Assembly (NCBI RefSeq): GCF_009742725.1
Contig: NZ_WPHG01000006.1
Location: 62,001 to 126,000 of the forward strand
From: Nitratireductor arenosus
Lineage (GTDB): Bacteria; Pseudomonadota; Alphaproteobacteria; Rhizobiales; Rhizobiaceae
Reading direction: 5' to 3'
DNA length: 64,000 bases
This document shows positions 1-9,509 of the stretch, piece after piece. The notes beneath the pieces are model-generated. The model saw only the letters and a program-made list of their open reading frames with translations, was not told the DNA's origin and did not search any database. Within the stretch, counting starts at the first letter, position 1, and every line of letters begins with the position of its first letter. A program made the position numbers and the translations under genes.

Positions 1-2
1 CG

Positions 3-494
3 CAAGCGCTCGCAACGAGGCGACCCGACCTCGTCAAAGCGCTGGTGTTGATGGACACCGCCCACAAGATCGGCACGGCCGAGATGTGGAACCAGCGCAT
101 CGAAGGCGTGACGAAAAACGGCATCGCCTCGCTCGCCGACGCGATCATGGAGCGCTGGTTCACCCCGGCCTATCGTAGCCCCGACAATCCCGACTATACC
201 GGTTATGTCGCCATGCTCACGCGCACCCCGGCGCCGGGATACGTTGGTACCTGCGCGGCGCTGCGCGATAGCGACCTGACCACCAGCACCGCGGCGCTAA
301 CGCTGCCGACGCTGTGCGTGGTCGGCGACCAGGACGGCTCGACGCCGCCCGACCTCGTGCGTTCCACGGCAAAGTTGATCGCCGGCGCCCGCTTCGAGAT
401 CGTCAAGGATGCCGGACACCTTCCCTGTATCGAACAACCGGACGCGGTCGCCGCACTGCTTTCCGATTTCCTGAAACAGGCCCGCCTGCCATAA
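3..494 (+). CDS. pcaD: 3-oxoadipate enol-lactonase (alpha/beta hydrolase), 5'-truncated
   Basis: Partial gene: the reading frame is open from base 3, so the N-terminus and the nucleophile serine lie outside the window. About 163 C-terminal residues are visible. They contain the acid-residue region (GDQDGSTPP) and the catalytic histidine region (GHLPCIEQP) of an alpha/beta hydrolase, and the stretch around KIGTAEMW resembles PcaD-type 3-oxoadipate enol-lactonases, which open the lactone ring in the beta-ketoadipate pathway. It ends 50 bp before the pim-like operon on the same strand and may be co-transcribed with it. Other small lactone or ester hydrolases of the same fold are possible, since only the C-terminal half can be read. 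Confidence 0.75.
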   Translation, partial: QALATRRPDLVKALVLMDTAHKIGTAEMWNQRIEGVTKNGIASLADAIMERWFTPAYRSPDNPDYTGYVAMLTRTPAPGYVGTCAALRDSDLTTSTAALTLPTLCVVGDQDGSTPPDLVRSTAKLIAGARFEIVKDAGHLPCIEQPDAVAALLSDFLKQARLP

Positions 495-544
495 TCACGC
501 GATAGTGGTGCCGCGCGATCGGCGCCCGCCAAGGGAGAGACTTG

Positions 545-2647
545 ATGACAGAAGCCGTGACCGTCACCCGCGACGGCGACATTGCGATCGTGACGCTCGA
601 CAACCCGCCGGTGAACGCGCTCAGCCTGCATTTGCGCAAGCCGTTGCACGAGGCGCTCATGGCGCTGCGCGACGACGAAGCCGTTCGCGGCCTGGTGCTG
701 GCCTGCGCCGGCCGCACCTTCGTCTCCGGCGCCGACATCACCGAATTCGGCACGCCGAAGGCACTGGAGCGTCCCAGTCTTCCCGATCTGATCGCCGCGC
801 TGGAATCCTTTTCCAAGCCGACCGTGGCCGCGATCCACGGCACCGCGCTGGGCGGCGGGCTGGAACTGGCGATGGGGTGTCACTTTCGTGTCGCCGACGC
901 CGGCGCCAGATTCGGCCTGCCCGAGGTCAAGCTCGGCCTCCTGCCAGGAGCCGGCGGCACGCAGCGCCTGCCCCGGCTGATCGGTCCGATGCAGGCGCTG
1001 ACGCTGATTGTGTCCGGCAACCCGATCGGCTCCGGGGACGCGCTCGCCGCCGGGCTGGTCGAGGCGGTCCATGACGAGGCGCTGCTGGCCAACGCCGTCG
1101 CCTTCGCACGCGCCAAGGCCGACAAGGGCGCGGCCCTGGTGCCGGTGAGCCGGCGCGAAGACAAGCTCGCGGAGGCCAAGAACGATCTCGGCGGCTTCGA
1201 TGCCGCCGTGGCCGCCCTTTTGAAGAAGAAACGGGGCCTCGACGCGCCGGCGCGCTGCGCGCAATCGGTCCGCAATGGCCTGGTCATGCCATTTGAGGAA
1301 GCGCTCGCCACCGAACGTCAATATTTCGTCGAACTCGTCCAGGGCGAGCAGTCGCGCGCCCAACGACATCTGTTCTTCGCCGAGCGTGAGGCGGCCAAGG
1401 TCGACGGCGTCGGCAAGGACGTCGCCCCGCGCGCCGTCAAGCGCGTCGGCGTGATCGGGGCGGGCACGATGGGCGGCGGCATCGCCATGTCCTTCCTCAA
1501 TGGCGGCGTTCCCGTCACCATTCTGGAGGTAAACCGCGAGGCGCTCGACCGCGGTATCGCCACCATCGCCAAGAATTACGACATTTCGGTCAAGCGCGGC
1601 TCGCTGACCGAAGGAGCCCGCGACAAGCGCCTGGGTCTTCTGACCGGTACCACCGATTATGCCGATCTCGCCGAATGCGACCTGATCATCGAGGCCGTCT
1701 TCGAGGAGATGGCGATCAAGAAGGAGGTGTTCGCCAAGATCGAGGCGGTCGCCCGGCCGGGCACCGTGCTCGCCTCCAACACCTCCTATCTCGACATTGA
1801 CGAGATCGCCGCCTCCACCGGCCGCCCGCAGGACGTTGTCGGGCTGCATTTCTTCTCACCTGCCAACATCATGCGGCTCCTGGAGATCGTGCGCGGCGGC
1901 AAGACGGCCCCCGATGTGCTCGCCACCGCGCTGTCGCTGGCGCGCCGGATCGGCAAGGTGCCGGTCGTGGTCGGGGTCTGCCACGGCTTCGTCGGCAACC
2001 GCATGCTCGCCGCCCGTTCGGCCGAGCTCGAGGATCTGCTTCTCGAGGGCGCCGCCCCGCAACAGGTCGACAAGGTATTCACCGATTTCGGCTGGCCGAT
2101 GGGACCGTTCGCGATGGGCGACCTTGCCGGCCTCGACATCGGCTGGCGCAACCGCAAGGCACTCGGCAAGACCGCCGCGATCGCCGACGCGCTGTGCGAA
2201 CAGGGCCGCTTCGGCCAAAAGACCGGCAAGGGCTTTTATGTCTACGAAGCCGGATCGCGCACGCCCACGCCGGACACGGAAGTCGATACGCTGATCACTG
2301 AAAAAGCCGGTGAGCGCGGCATCGAGCGTCGAGACATCGCCGGCGACGAAATCACCGAACGCACGCTCTACCCGATGATCAACGAGGGCGCGAAGATCCT
2401 GCAGGAAGGCATCGCCGCCCGGGCCTCCGACATCGACATCGTCTGGGTCAACGGCTACGGCTTTCCGATCGGCAAAGGTGGGCCGATGTATTGGGCCGAG
2501 AGCGAGGGACTAGCCAAAATCGTCGAGCGCCTGGAATTCTGGCACGCGCGCACCGGCAAGGAGGTGTTCAAGCCTGCCGCCCTGCTGAAGGAGGCGGCGG
2601 CATCCGGCATCAGCCTGGCTGCGCTCCGCAAGGGCAAGGCCGCCTGA
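545..2647 (+). CDS. pimF: 3-hydroxyacyl-CoA dehydrogenase / enoyl-CoA hydratase (PimF-like)
   Basis: Bifunctional beta-oxidation enzyme of 700 aa. The N-terminal crotonase domain (about residues 5-190) shows the oxyanion-hole segment FVSGADITEFG and the GLPEVKLGLLPGAGG region. The dehydrogenase half starts near residue 300 with a Rossmann GVIGAGTMGGG motif and continues with HFFSP near residue 434 and GFVGNRML. It hydrates trans-2-enoyl-CoA and oxidises the 3-hydroxyacyl-CoA with NAD+. ATG 545 is chosen because AAGGGAGAG lies 5 bp upstream; an in-frame TTG directly precedes it. It leads a five-gene block in the order F-A-B-C-D known for the Rhodopseudomonas palustris pimFABCDE operon for dicarboxylate degradation, and ends 2 bp before the CoA ligase. 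The chain-length range of substrates is not readable from sequence. Confidence 0.9.
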   Translation: MTEAVTVTRDGDIAIVTLDNPPVNALSLHLRKPLHEALMALRDDEAVRGLVLACAGRTFVSGADITEFGTPKALERPSLPDLIAALESFSKPTVAAIHGTALGGGLELAMGCHFRVADAGARFGLPEVKLGLLPGAGGTQRLPRLIGPMQALTLIVSGNPIGSGDALAAGLVEAVHDEALLANAVAFARAKADKGAALVPVSRREDKLAEAKNDLGGFDAAVAALLKKKRGLDAPARCAQSVRNGLVMPFEEALATERQYFVELVQGEQSRAQRHLFFAEREAAKVDGVGKDVAPRAVKRVGVIGAGTMGGGIAMSFLNGGVPVTILEVNREALDRGIATIAKNYDISVKRGSLTEGARDKRLGLLTGTTDYADLAECDLIIEAVFEEMAIKKEVFAKIEAVARPGTVLASNTSYLDIDEIAASTGRPQDVVGLHFFSPANIMRLLEIVRGGKTAPDVLATALSLARRIGKVPVVVGVCHGFVGNRMLAARSAELEDLLLEGAAPQQVDKVFTDFGWPMGPFAMGDLAGLDIGWRNRKALGKTAAIADALCEQGRFGQKTGKGFYVYEAGSRTPTPDTEVDTLITEKAGERGIERRDIAGDEITERTLYPMINEGAKILQEGIAARASDIDIVWVNGYGFPIGKGGPMYWAESEGLAKIVERLEFWHARTGKEVFKPAALLKEAAASGISLAALRKGKAA

Positions 2648-2649
2648 CC

Positions 2650-4344
2650 ATGGACCTCGCCTCCGCTCCCTGGAAGGCGATCTATCCGCCGGGCCTGTCG
2701 CCCGACACGACGCTCGAAGGCTGGCCCGTCCATGCTGTCGTCGACCGGGCCGCCAAACGGTGGCCCGGCAAGGAGGCGGTCCGCTTTCGCGATACCAGCC
2801 TCAGCTATGCGGGGCTGAAGCGCGAGGTCGACCGGACCGCCCAGGCATTCCTCGCGGCCGATGCCGGCCCGGGCGCCAAGGTGGCGCTGCTTCTACCCAA
2901 CACGATCTACCACCTGCTCGCCTTTTTCGGCGCGCTCAGGGCCGGCGCCACGGTGGTGCATCTCAGCCCCCTCGACAGCCGGCGCGTTCTTTGCCACAAG
3001 CTCGCCGACTCGGGCGCGCGGCTGCTCGTGACCACCAATATCGGCGATCTGGCGACACGCACCGCCGAGCTTGTCGCAGACGGGCTGGTCGATCGCCTGA
3101 TCGTCGGCGAGGACGAGAAATTCGGACCCTCCCCCCTTACCGGACCGCTGCCGGAAACCAGCGATTTCAAGACGTTCGACGCCTTTATTGAATCAGGTCG
3201 GCAAAAGGCTGACTCAAGTCGTGAAGGCGTTGAATCACTGCCTGAAGTCGGGCTCGCCGACCTGGCGCTGGTGCAGTATACCGGCGGCACGACGGGCATG
3301 CCCAAAGGCGCGCTCCTGACCCACGAAAATCTGTCGACAGCGGTGGAGAGTTACGACCTGTGGTTCGACGGCTGGGGACTGATGCGCCCAGCCCAGGAGC
3401 GGGTTCTCTTGTTCCTGCCGCTGTTCCACATCTATGCGCTGACGGCGGTGATGTTGCGCTGCGTGAAGAACGGCCACACCCTGCTCATCCATACCCGCTT
3501 CGACCCGCTGACCGCCCTCGACGAGATCGAGGCCGGCGCGACCAGCTTTCCCGGCGTGCCGACCATGTGGATCGCGATCTGCGCCACCCCCGGCTTCGAA
3601 AAGCGCGACTTCTCCTCGCTGCATTACTGCGCCTCCGGCGGCGCGCCGCTGCCCGTCGAAATCGCCAGGCGGCTGAAGGCGGCGACCGGGCACGACCTGC
3701 TCGGCGGCTGGGGCATGACCGAAACCGCACCGGCCGGCACCAATCTTCCCCTCGAGCGGCCCGACAAGATCGGCACGATCGGCGTGCCGCTGCCGGGCAT
3801 CTGGATGGACGTGGTCGCGCTCGACGAGCCCGAACGCGCGCTGCCGCGCGGCGAGACCGGCGAGTTGCGCATCTTCGGGCCGAACGTGACCGCAGGCTAC
3901 CTCAACCGCCCCGACGAGACGGCGGCCGCCTTCGCCGGCGGCGGCTTCCTGACCGGCGATATCGGTTTCATGGACGCGGAAGGTTTTTTCACCATCGTCG
4001 ACCGCAAGAAGGACATGATCCTGTCGGGCGGCTACAATGTCTATCCGCAATTGATCGAGCAGATGATCTATGAGCACCCGGACGTCGAGGAGGTGCTGGT
4101 GATCGGCGTCGCGGACGCCTATCGCGGCGAGGCGGCCAAGGCCTTCGTCAAGCTGCGGCCCGACGCGCCCGCGCTGACGCTGGAGGAGTTGCGCGCCTTC
4201 CTCAAGAACCGGCTCGGTCCGCACGAAATGCCAAGCGCGCTCGAACTGCGCGACGCGCTGCCGCGCACGCCGGTCGGCAAGCTGTCAAAATTGGAACTCA
4301 AGCAGGAAGAGGCGGCGCGGCGCAAGGCCGCCCGCGCCTCGTAG
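2650..4344 (+). CDS. pimA: acyl/dicarboxylate-CoA ligase (PimA-like, AMP-forming)
   Basis: Adenylate-forming CoA ligase of 564 aa. It shows the phosphate-binding motif [12 protein letters not shown] near residue 210, the GWGMTE motif near 354, the TGD motif, and the hinge [16 protein letters not shown] near 451, which together define the ANL superfamily. It activates a carboxylic acid to acyl-AMP and then acyl-CoA. ATG 2650 begins 2 bp after the pimF stop, which argues for translational coupling. Position between the hydratase/dehydrogenase and the thiolase matches pimA, whose R. palustris product activates C7-C14 dicarboxylates and fatty acids. A plain long-chain fatty acid-CoA ligase is the alternative reading. 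Confidence 0.88.
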   Translation: MDLASAPWKAIYPPGLSPDTTLEGWPVHAVVDRAAKRWPGKEAVRFRDTSLSYAGLKREVDRTAQAFLAADAGPGAKVALLLPNTIYHLLAFFGALRAGATVVHLSPLDSRRVLCHKLADSGARLLVTTNIGDLATRTAELVADGLVDRLIVGEDEKFGPSPLTGPLPETSDFKTFDAFIESGRQKADSSREGVESLPEVGLADLALVQYTGGTTGMPKGALLTHENLSTAVESYDLWFDGWGLMRPAQERVLLFLPLFHIYALTAVMLRCVKNGHTLLIHTRFDPLTALDEIEAGATSFPGVPTMWIAICATPGFEKRDFSSLHYCASGGAPLPVEIARRLKAATGHDLLGGWGMTETAPAGTNLPLERPDKIGTIGVPLPGIWMDVVALDEPERALPRGETGELRIFGPNVTAGYLNRPDETAAAFAGGGFLTGDIGFMDAEGFFTIVDRKKDMILSGGYNVYPQLIEQMIYEHPDVEEVLVIGVADAYRGEAAKAFVKLRPDAPALTLEELRAFLKNRLGPHEMPSALELRDALPRTPVGKLSKLELKQEEAARRKAARAS

Positions 4345-4367
4345 GAACAGGTCCAAGGAGAACCGCC

Positions 4368-5549
4368 ATGGCCGAAGCCGTCATCGTTTCCACCGCGCGC
4401 ACGCCGATCGGCAAGGCCTATCGCGGCGCGCTCAACGACACGCCCGGCGCCACGCTCGGCGGCCACGCCATCGAGCACGCGCTCAAGCGCTCCGGGCTGG
4501 AGGGTGGCGAGATCGAGGACGTGGTGATGGGTTGCGCCATGCAGGAGGGCGCGACCGGCCTCAACGTTGCGCGGCGGGCGCTGTTGACGGCGGGCCTGCC
4601 GGTCACGGTCGCCGGCACCACGATCGACCGGCAATGCTCGTCCGGCCTGCAATCGATGGCGCTTCTGGCCAACGCTATCCGCAATGACGGGGTCAAAGCA
4701 GGGATCGCCGGCGGGCTCGAATCGATCAGCCTGGTGCAGAACGACCACCGCAACACGTTTCGGCTGATGGACGACAAGCTGATGGCGATCAAGCCAGAGG
4801 TCTACCTGCCGATGATCGACACCGCCGAGATCGTCGCCGAGCGATACGACATCTCGCGCGAACGCCAGGACGAATACGGCCTGCAATCGCAAAAGCGCGT
4901 CGCGGCGGCGCGCGCGGCCGGCCGCTTCGATGCCGAGATCGCGCCGATTGCCGTGCGCATGGCCGTCGTCGACAAGCAGACCAAGGAGGTCTCGCACAAA
5001 CAGGTCACGCTGGAACATGACGAGGGGCCGCGCCCCGACACCTCCGCCGAGGGGCTGGCCGGGCTCAAGCCGGTGCGCGAGAACGGCGTCATCACCGCCG
5101 GCAACGCAAGCCAGCTTTCCGACGGCGCGGCGGCCTGCGTGATGATGGAAGCCAAAGAGGCCGAGCGGCGCGGACTTGCTCCGCTTGGCGTCTTCCGCGG
5201 CTTCGCGGTCGCCGGCTGCGAGCCCGACGAAATGGGCATCGGCCCAGTCTTCGCCGTGCCCCGCCTGCTCGAACGGCACGGGCTCAAGGTCGACGATATC
5301 GGCTTGTGGGAGCTGAACGAGGCGTTCGCCGTGCAGGTGATCTATTGCCGCGACAGGCTCGGCATCGATCCCGAAAAGCTCAATGTCGACGGCGGCGCGA
5401 TCGCGGTCGGCCACCCCTATGGCATGTCGGGCACCCGGCTCGCCGGCCACGCCTTGATCGAGGGCAAGCGGCGTGGCGTGAAATACGCCGTTGTCACGAT
5501 GTGCATCGGCGGCGGCATGGGTGCGGCGGGATTGCTGGAAATAAACTGA
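4368..5549 (+). CDS. pimB: acetyl-CoA C-acyltransferase (thiolase, PimB-like)
   Basis: Thiolase of 393 aa, the usual length. The nucleophilic cysteine lies in DRQCSSG near residue 90, the catalytic histidine in GHPYGMSG near 350, and the second cysteine in MCIGGGMG near 379. It cleaves 3-oxoacyl-CoA with free CoA and closes each beta-oxidation round. ATG 4368 has AAGGAGAA about 7 bp upstream, and the gene lies 23 bp after pimA. The following gene starts after a 103-bp gap that contains a 7-bp-stem hairpin (5581-5608), the first sizeable break in the operon. Confidence 0.9.
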   Translation: MAEAVIVSTARTPIGKAYRGALNDTPGATLGGHAIEHALKRSGLEGGEIEDVVMGCAMQEGATGLNVARRALLTAGLPVTVAGTTIDRQCSSGLQSMALLANAIRNDGVKAGIAGGLESISLVQNDHRNTFRLMDDKLMAIKPEVYLPMIDTAEIVAERYDISRERQDEYGLQSQKRVAAARAAGRFDAEIAPIAVRMAVVDKQTKEVSHKQVTLEHDEGPRPDTSAEGLAGLKPVRENGVITAGNASQLSDGAAACVMMEAKEAERRGLAPLGVFRGFAVAGCEPDEMGIGPVFAVPRLLERHGLKVDDIGLWELNEAFAVQVIYCRDRLGIDPEKLNVDGGAIAVGHPYGMSGTRLAGHALIEGKRRGVKYAVVTMCIGGGMGAAGLLEIN

Positions 5550-5652
5550 ACAAGACCCGGCGCTCCAGCTCGCCTGGCGCGCCGCCTCTCCTGCGCGGGA
5601 AAGGCGGCTCGGGACGCGAACCGGAGCCCGGTCGGCGACCAGGGAGCTTCAC

Positions 5653-6855
5653 ATGGACCTTCGCTATACCGACGAGGAAATCGCCTTTCGCGAGGAGGTG
5701 CGCGCCTTCTTCCGCGACAAGCTGCCCGCCGACATCCGCGAAAAGATGGTCGACGCCGAACATGTCGGCAAGGACGATTTCGTGCGCTGGACCCGCGTCC
5801 TCAACGAAAAGGGTTGGGCGGTGCCGCACTGGCCGGTCGAGCACGGTGGTACCGGCTGGGGGCCGATGAAACAATATATCTATCTGGAGGAGTTGCAGAA
5901 ATTCCCGGCGCCGCAGCCGCTCGCCTTCGGCGTCAACATGGTCGGCCCGGTGATCTACACCTTCGGTAACGACGATCAGAAGGACCGGTTCCTGCCGCGC
6001 ATCGCCAATCTCGACGATTGGTGGTGCCAGGGTTTTTCCGAGCCGGGTTCCGGCTCCGACCTCGCCTCGCTCAAGACCCGCGCCGTGCGCGAGGCAGACC
6101 ACTACATCGTCAACGGCCAGAAGACCTGGACGACGCTGGCTCAATATGCCGACTGGATTTTCTGTCTGGTGCGCACCGACCCGGCGGCGAAGAAGCAACA
6201 GGGCATCTCCTTCCTGCTGATCGACATGACGTCGCCCGGCATCGAGGTCCGCCCGATCGTCACCATCGACGGCGGCCGCGAGATCAACGAGGTGTTCCTG
6301 ACCGACGTCAGGGTGCCGGTCGAAAATCTGGTCGGCGAGGAAAACAAGGGCTGGGACTACGCGAAATTCCTGCTCGGCAACGAGCGCACCAACATCGCGC
6401 GCATCGGGGTCTCCAAGCAGCGCGTGGCGCGCATCCGCGAACTGGCGGCCAAGGAGATGTCGTCGGGACGCCCGCTGATCGAGGACGAGCGCTTCCGCGA
6501 AAAGCTCGCCTCGATCGAGATCGACCTGAAGGCGCTGGAGATGACGCAACTGCGCGTGATCGCCGCCGACGCCAAACGCGGCGATACCGGTAGGCCCGAC
6601 CCCGCCTCCTCGATCCTGAAAATCAAGGGGTCTGAGATCCAGCAGGCGACGACCCATTTGCTGATGGAGGTCATGGGGCCCTATGCCGCGCCCTACCTGC
6701 CCGAGGGCGACGACCGCTGGAACGAACCCTCCAACGTGCCCGACTACGCGCGGTTCGCCGCGCCGTCCTATTTCAACAACCGCAAGGTCTCGATCTATGG
6801 CGGCTCGAACGAGATCCAGAAAAACATCATCGCCAAGGCGGTGCTGGGGCTTTGA
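5653..6855 (+). CDS. pimC: acyl-CoA dehydrogenase, large subunit (PimC-like)
   Basis: FAD-dependent acyl-CoA dehydrogenase of 400 aa that covers the whole fold: N-terminal helical domain, the beta-domain segment around GFSEPGSGSDLASLKTRA, and the C-terminal helical domain ending in IYGGSNEIQKNIIAKAVLG. It introduces the 2,3 double bond in acyl-CoA. The next gene encodes a second, more divergent dehydrogenase, which is the pimC/pimD arrangement of two unlike subunits. ATG 5653 is preceded by AGGGAG. A homomeric FadE-like enzyme cannot be excluded, but gene order favours the two-subunit form. Confidence 0.88.
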   Translation: MDLRYTDEEIAFREEVRAFFRDKLPADIREKMVDAEHVGKDDFVRWTRVLNEKGWAVPHWPVEHGGTGWGPMKQYIYLEELQKFPAPQPLAFGVNMVGPVIYTFGNDDQKDRFLPRIANLDDWWCQGFSEPGSGSDLASLKTRAVREADHYIVNGQKTWTTLAQYADWIFCLVRTDPAAKKQQGISFLLIDMTSPGIEVRPIVTIDGGREINEVFLTDVRVPVENLVGEENKGWDYAKFLLGNERTNIARIGVSKQRVARIRELAAKEMSSGRPLIEDERFREKLASIEIDLKALEMTQLRVIAADAKRGDTGRPDPASSILKIKGSEIQQATTHLLMEVMGPYAAPYLPEGDDRWNEPSNVPDYARFAAPSYFNNRKVSIYGGSNEIQKNIIAKAVLGL

Positions 6856-6968
6856 GAGCGGCCCGGATCGCACCCTGGGTGCGCGCGATTTCAGTCTCTC
6901 CCCTACCGGAGCAGCCAAAAAGTCCACTTTCGGCGGCGGTGCCAAACTGACAGGGATCAGGACAGACA

Positions 6969-8126
6969 ATGGATTTTGACCTTTCCGAGGAACAATCGAT
7001 CCTGAAGGATGCGCTCGACCGGCTTCTGGCCGACAAATACGGGTTCGAGGAGCGCAACCGCATCCTGAAATCGGACGCGGGCTGGAGCGCCGCCATATGG
7101 CGCCATTATGCCGAGATGGGCCTGATGGCCTTGCCTTTCGCCGAGGAGGACGGCGGCATCGGCGGCGGCGCCGTCGAGTCCATGATCGTGATGGAATCGC
7201 TTGGCCGGGTGCTGGCGCTGGAACCTTATTTCGCCACCGTGATCCTGGGCGGCGGCTTCCTGCGGCTCGGCGGCTCGACCGAGCAGCGCGCCGAATGGGT
7301 GCCGCAGATCGCCGAGGGAGCGCTCAAGCTCGCCTTCGCCCACACCGAGCGCGATGCCCGTTTCGACCTCAACCATGTCGAGACGACGGCCCGCAAGGAC
7401 GGCGGCTCATACGTGCTGTCGGGGGCAAAGAGCGTCGTGCTGCACGGCGACTGCGCCGATCGCCTCGTGGTCACCGCCCGCACGGCCGGCGGTCCGCGCG
7501 AGGAAGGCGGCGTCGGCGTCTTCCTGGTCGACGCCAACGCCGACGGGGTCTCGCGGCGCGGCTACGCCACCCAGGACGGGCTGCGCGCGGCCGAAATCAC
7601 GCTCGATGCGGTCGAGGTTCCGGCCGAGACCGTATTCGGCGACCCCGAAAACGGCCTGCCGCTGGTCCGCCATGTCGTCGACCAGGCGATCGCCGCCTTG
7701 TGCGCGGAGGCGGTCGGCGTGATGTCGGCGATGCATGCGCTCACCGTTGATTACATGAAGGTCAGAAAACAGTTCGGCGTGCCGATCGGCTCCTTCCAGG
7801 CGCTGCAGCACAAGGCCGTCGACATGTTCGTGGCGCTGGAACAGGCACGCTCGATGACCATGTTCGCCACCATGATGGCGGACGAAACCGACGCGGCCGA
7901 GCGCGCCCGCGCCATGCACGCGGCCAAGGCCGAGATCGGTCGCGGCGGACGCCTGACCGGCGAAAACGCCGTCCAGATTCATGGCGGCGTCGGCATGACG
8001 ATGGAATATGCGGTCGGGCATTATTTCAAGCGCATGACCATGATCGATGTCGCCTTCGGCAATAGCGACCATCATCTGCGCCAGCTCGCGCGGGCGGGCG
8101 GGCTTTTTGCCGATACGGCGGCATAG
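6969..8126 (+). CDS. pimD: acyl-CoA dehydrogenase, small subunit (PimD-like)
   Basis: Acyl-CoA dehydrogenase family protein of 385 aa, starting MDFDLSEEQ, a typical small-subunit N-terminus. The C-terminal domain carries QIHGGVGMTMEYAVGHYFKR, the motif of this subfamily. It is separated from pimC by 113 bp, which holds no recognisable gene, and likely forms a heteromeric dehydrogenase with it. It is the last gene of the block: no pimE-like enoyl-CoA hydratase follows, because the next gene reads from the opposite strand. Confidence 0.87.
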   Translation: MDFDLSEEQSILKDALDRLLADKYGFEERNRILKSDAGWSAAIWRHYAEMGLMALPFAEEDGGIGGGAVESMIVMESLGRVLALEPYFATVILGGGFLRLGGSTEQRAEWVPQIAEGALKLAFAHTERDARFDLNHVETTARKDGGSYVLSGAKSVVLHGDCADRLVVTARTAGGPREEGGVGVFLVDANADGVSRRGYATQDGLRAAEITLDAVEVPAETVFGDPENGLPLVRHVVDQAIAALCAEAVGVMSAMHALTVDYMKVRKQFGVPIGSFQALQHKAVDMFVALEQARSMTMFATMMADETDAAERARAMHAAKAEIGRGGRLTGENAVQIHGGVGMTMEYAVGHYFKRMTMIDVAFGNSDHHLRQLARAGGLFADTAA

Positions 8127-8188
8127 GCACGATTCCGACGGACGGGGACCGGCATCCAGGGAAGTTCACGCCACCGCGAGAAGGTGGA

Positions 8189-8533
8189 TCACGACGCGGC
8201 GGCAACCTCGCCGCGGGGCACGGTTTTCTGCACCGGATCGCAATAGAGGCGGTAAAGCGTCGCCAGCACTTCGGCGACCTCCGCCGACGCTACCCGGTAG
8301 TGGATTTCCCGCCCGACGCGGCGCGTGGCCACAAGGCGTTGCAGGCGCAGCTTGGCGAGTTGCTGGGAGAGCGCCGACTGGCTCATGCCGACGGCCTCGG
8401 CCAGGGGCTGCACCGCCATCTCGCCATTGAGCAGATTGCACAGAATCATGAGCCTGTTCTTGTTGGCGAGCGCCGACAGGAGCTCGGCCGCGCTTTCGGC
8501 GGATCGATCGAGCCGGTCGATATCCATGCGCAT
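8189..8533 (-). CDS. bigR: ArsR-family persulfide-responsive repressor (BigR/SqrR-like)
   Basis: Winged-helix ArsR repressor of 114 aa. The recognition helix region reads GMSQSALSQQLAKLR. Two cysteines, in MILCNLL (residue 32) and RLYCDP (residue 98), are 66 residues apart, the same spacing as the redox pair C42/C108 of Xylella BigR, which forms a disulfide or polysulfide bridge with reactive sulfur and then leaves DNA. The start at 8533 is preferred because AAGGA lies about 6 bp upstream; the earlier in-frame ATG at 8566 falls inside the operator palindrome. It is divergent from the sulfur genes that follow, which supports a role in sensing sulfide or persulfide. Metal sensing is less likely, since no typical metal-site cluster is visible. 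Confidence 0.87.
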   Translation of the reverse strand: MRMDIDRLDRSAESAAELLSALANKNRLMILCNLLNGEMAVQPLAEAVGMSQSALSQQLAKLRLQRLVATRRVGREIHYRVASAEVAEVLATLYRLYCDPVQKTVPRGEVAAAS

Positions 8534-8548
8534 GTTTTTTCCTTGAAC

Positions 8549-8568
8549 ATATGAAGATATAGTCATAT
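8549..8568. promoter_or_regulatory. putative BigR operator palindrome
   Basis: The sequence has the form ATATGA-N2-ATAT-N2-TCATAT, symmetrical at 16 of 20 positions. It sits between the repressor start (8533) and the first transporter gene (8620) in an AT-rich patch that contrasts with the GC-rich surroundings. BigR boxes described in Xylella and Agrobacterium are similar AT-rich inverted repeats. Binding here would cover both divergent promoters. Confidence 0.7.
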
Positions 8569-8619
8569 ATAGCGAGAAACCAACAACCGCAACCCCAACC
8601 CATCCCTGGTGGCGTTCAC

Positions 8620-9042
8620 ATGACAGAATTCACACCCTATTTGTCCCTGTTCGGTGGCGTCCTGATTGGACTGTCCGCCATAGCGTTGATGGCCTTGCAC
8701 GGCCGCGTGGCCGGCATGACCGGCATCCTGAGTGGCATCGTCCCCCCGGTTGCGGCCGACTGGGCCTGGCGGGCGGCGTTTCTGGCCGGCGCGATCATGG
8801 CCCCGATCGTCTTCATCGCGGCAGGCGGCGGCGTTGCCTTTTCGGTGCCTGTTTCGACGCTCGCGCTCGTCGTCGGTGGCTTCGTGGTCGGCATCGGCGT
8901 CACCTACGGCGCCGGCTGCACCAGCGGCCACGGCGTATGCGGAATGGCCCGGCTTTCCCCGCGCTCCATCGTCGCCACCGTGGTTTTCATGATCGCGGCC
9001 TTCGCGACCGTGTATGTTGTCCGTCATATGATCGGAGCCTGA
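8620..9042 (+). CDS. YeeE/YedE-family membrane protein, first half-transporter (PmpA-like)
   Basis: Small membrane protein of 140 aa with four predicted hydrophobic segments. The motif [13 protein letters not shown] near residue 95 holds two cysteines typical of YeeE/YedE (TsuA-like) sulfur-compound transporters, where cysteines on the pathway contact thiosulfate or related species. This is half of the full-length family; the next gene supplies the second half. The BigR context suggests transport of thiosulfate, sulfite or polysulfide, but the direction and substrate are not shown by sequence. No strong ribosome site is seen upstream, only GGTGG. Confidence 0.85.
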   Translation: MTEFTPYLSLFGGVLIGLSAIALMALHGRVAGMTGILSGIVPPVAADWAWRAAFLAGAIMAPIVFIAAGGGVAFSVPVSTLALVVGGFVVGIGVTYGAGCTSGHGVCGMARLSPRSIVATVVFMIAAFATVYVVRHMIGA

Positions 9043-9044
9043 AG

Positions 9045-9479
9045 ATGAAGATCGTTTCCGCCTTTCTGATCGGTGGCCTGTTCGGGATCGGCATCGCCCT
9101 TTCGGGTATGGCCAACCCGGCCAAGGTTCTGAATTTCTTTGATGTCGCAGGCACTTGGGATCCCAGCCTGATCTTCGTGATGGGTGGGGCATTGATCACC
9201 ACCGCGATCGGCTATCGGCTGATTTTCGGCGCGCGCCAGCGCCCGCTTTTCGACACGCGGTTCTCGCTGCCGACCGCGCGCGACATCGACATGCCGCTTG
9301 TCGGCGGCTCGGCCCTGTTCGGCATCGGCTGGGGCATTGCCGGTTTCTGTCCGGGCGGCGCGGTCCCCGCGCTCGGCCTCGGTCATCCGCAAACCCCGAT
9401 CTTCCTCGCCGCAATGATCGCCGGCATCGTCGTGGCACGCTGGCTGAAGGCTCGCGCGGCCGACGCCGCAATCGCCTGA
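9045..9479 (+). CDS. YeeE/YedE-family membrane protein, second half-transporter (PmpB-like)
   Basis: Membrane protein of 144 aa with four hydrophobic segments and the motif [14 protein letters not shown] near residue 106, the conserved cysteine region of the second YeeE/YedE repeat. It starts 2 bp after the preceding gene's stop, so the two are probably translated together and assemble as one carrier. The residues after the start ([11 protein letters not shown]) form the first membrane helix. In longer family members both halves are one chain; here they are separate genes, as in many BigR-controlled operons. Confidence 0.85.
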   Translation: MKIVSAFLIGGLFGIGIALSGMANPAKVLNFFDVAGTWDPSLIFVMGGALITTAIGYRLIFGARQRPLFDTRFSLPTARDIDMPLVGGSALFGIGWGIAGFCPGGAVPALGLGHPQTPIFLAAMIAGIVVARWLKARAADAAIA

Positions 9480-9509
9480 ACCCACCCCTTTCGAACAAGG
9501 AGCGCAGAC

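Noticed and set aside
203-1849. Minus-strand open frame opposite pcaD/pimF
   Set aside because: Product is Arg/Asp/Gly/His-rich without any fold signal; it is a shadow of the plus-strand crotonase/dehydrogenase gene.
2491-2649. N-terminal extension of the CoA ligase overlapping pimF
   Set aside because: The residues are an out-of-frame reading of pimF; ATG 2650 follows the pimF stop by 2 bp and matches ligase N-termini.
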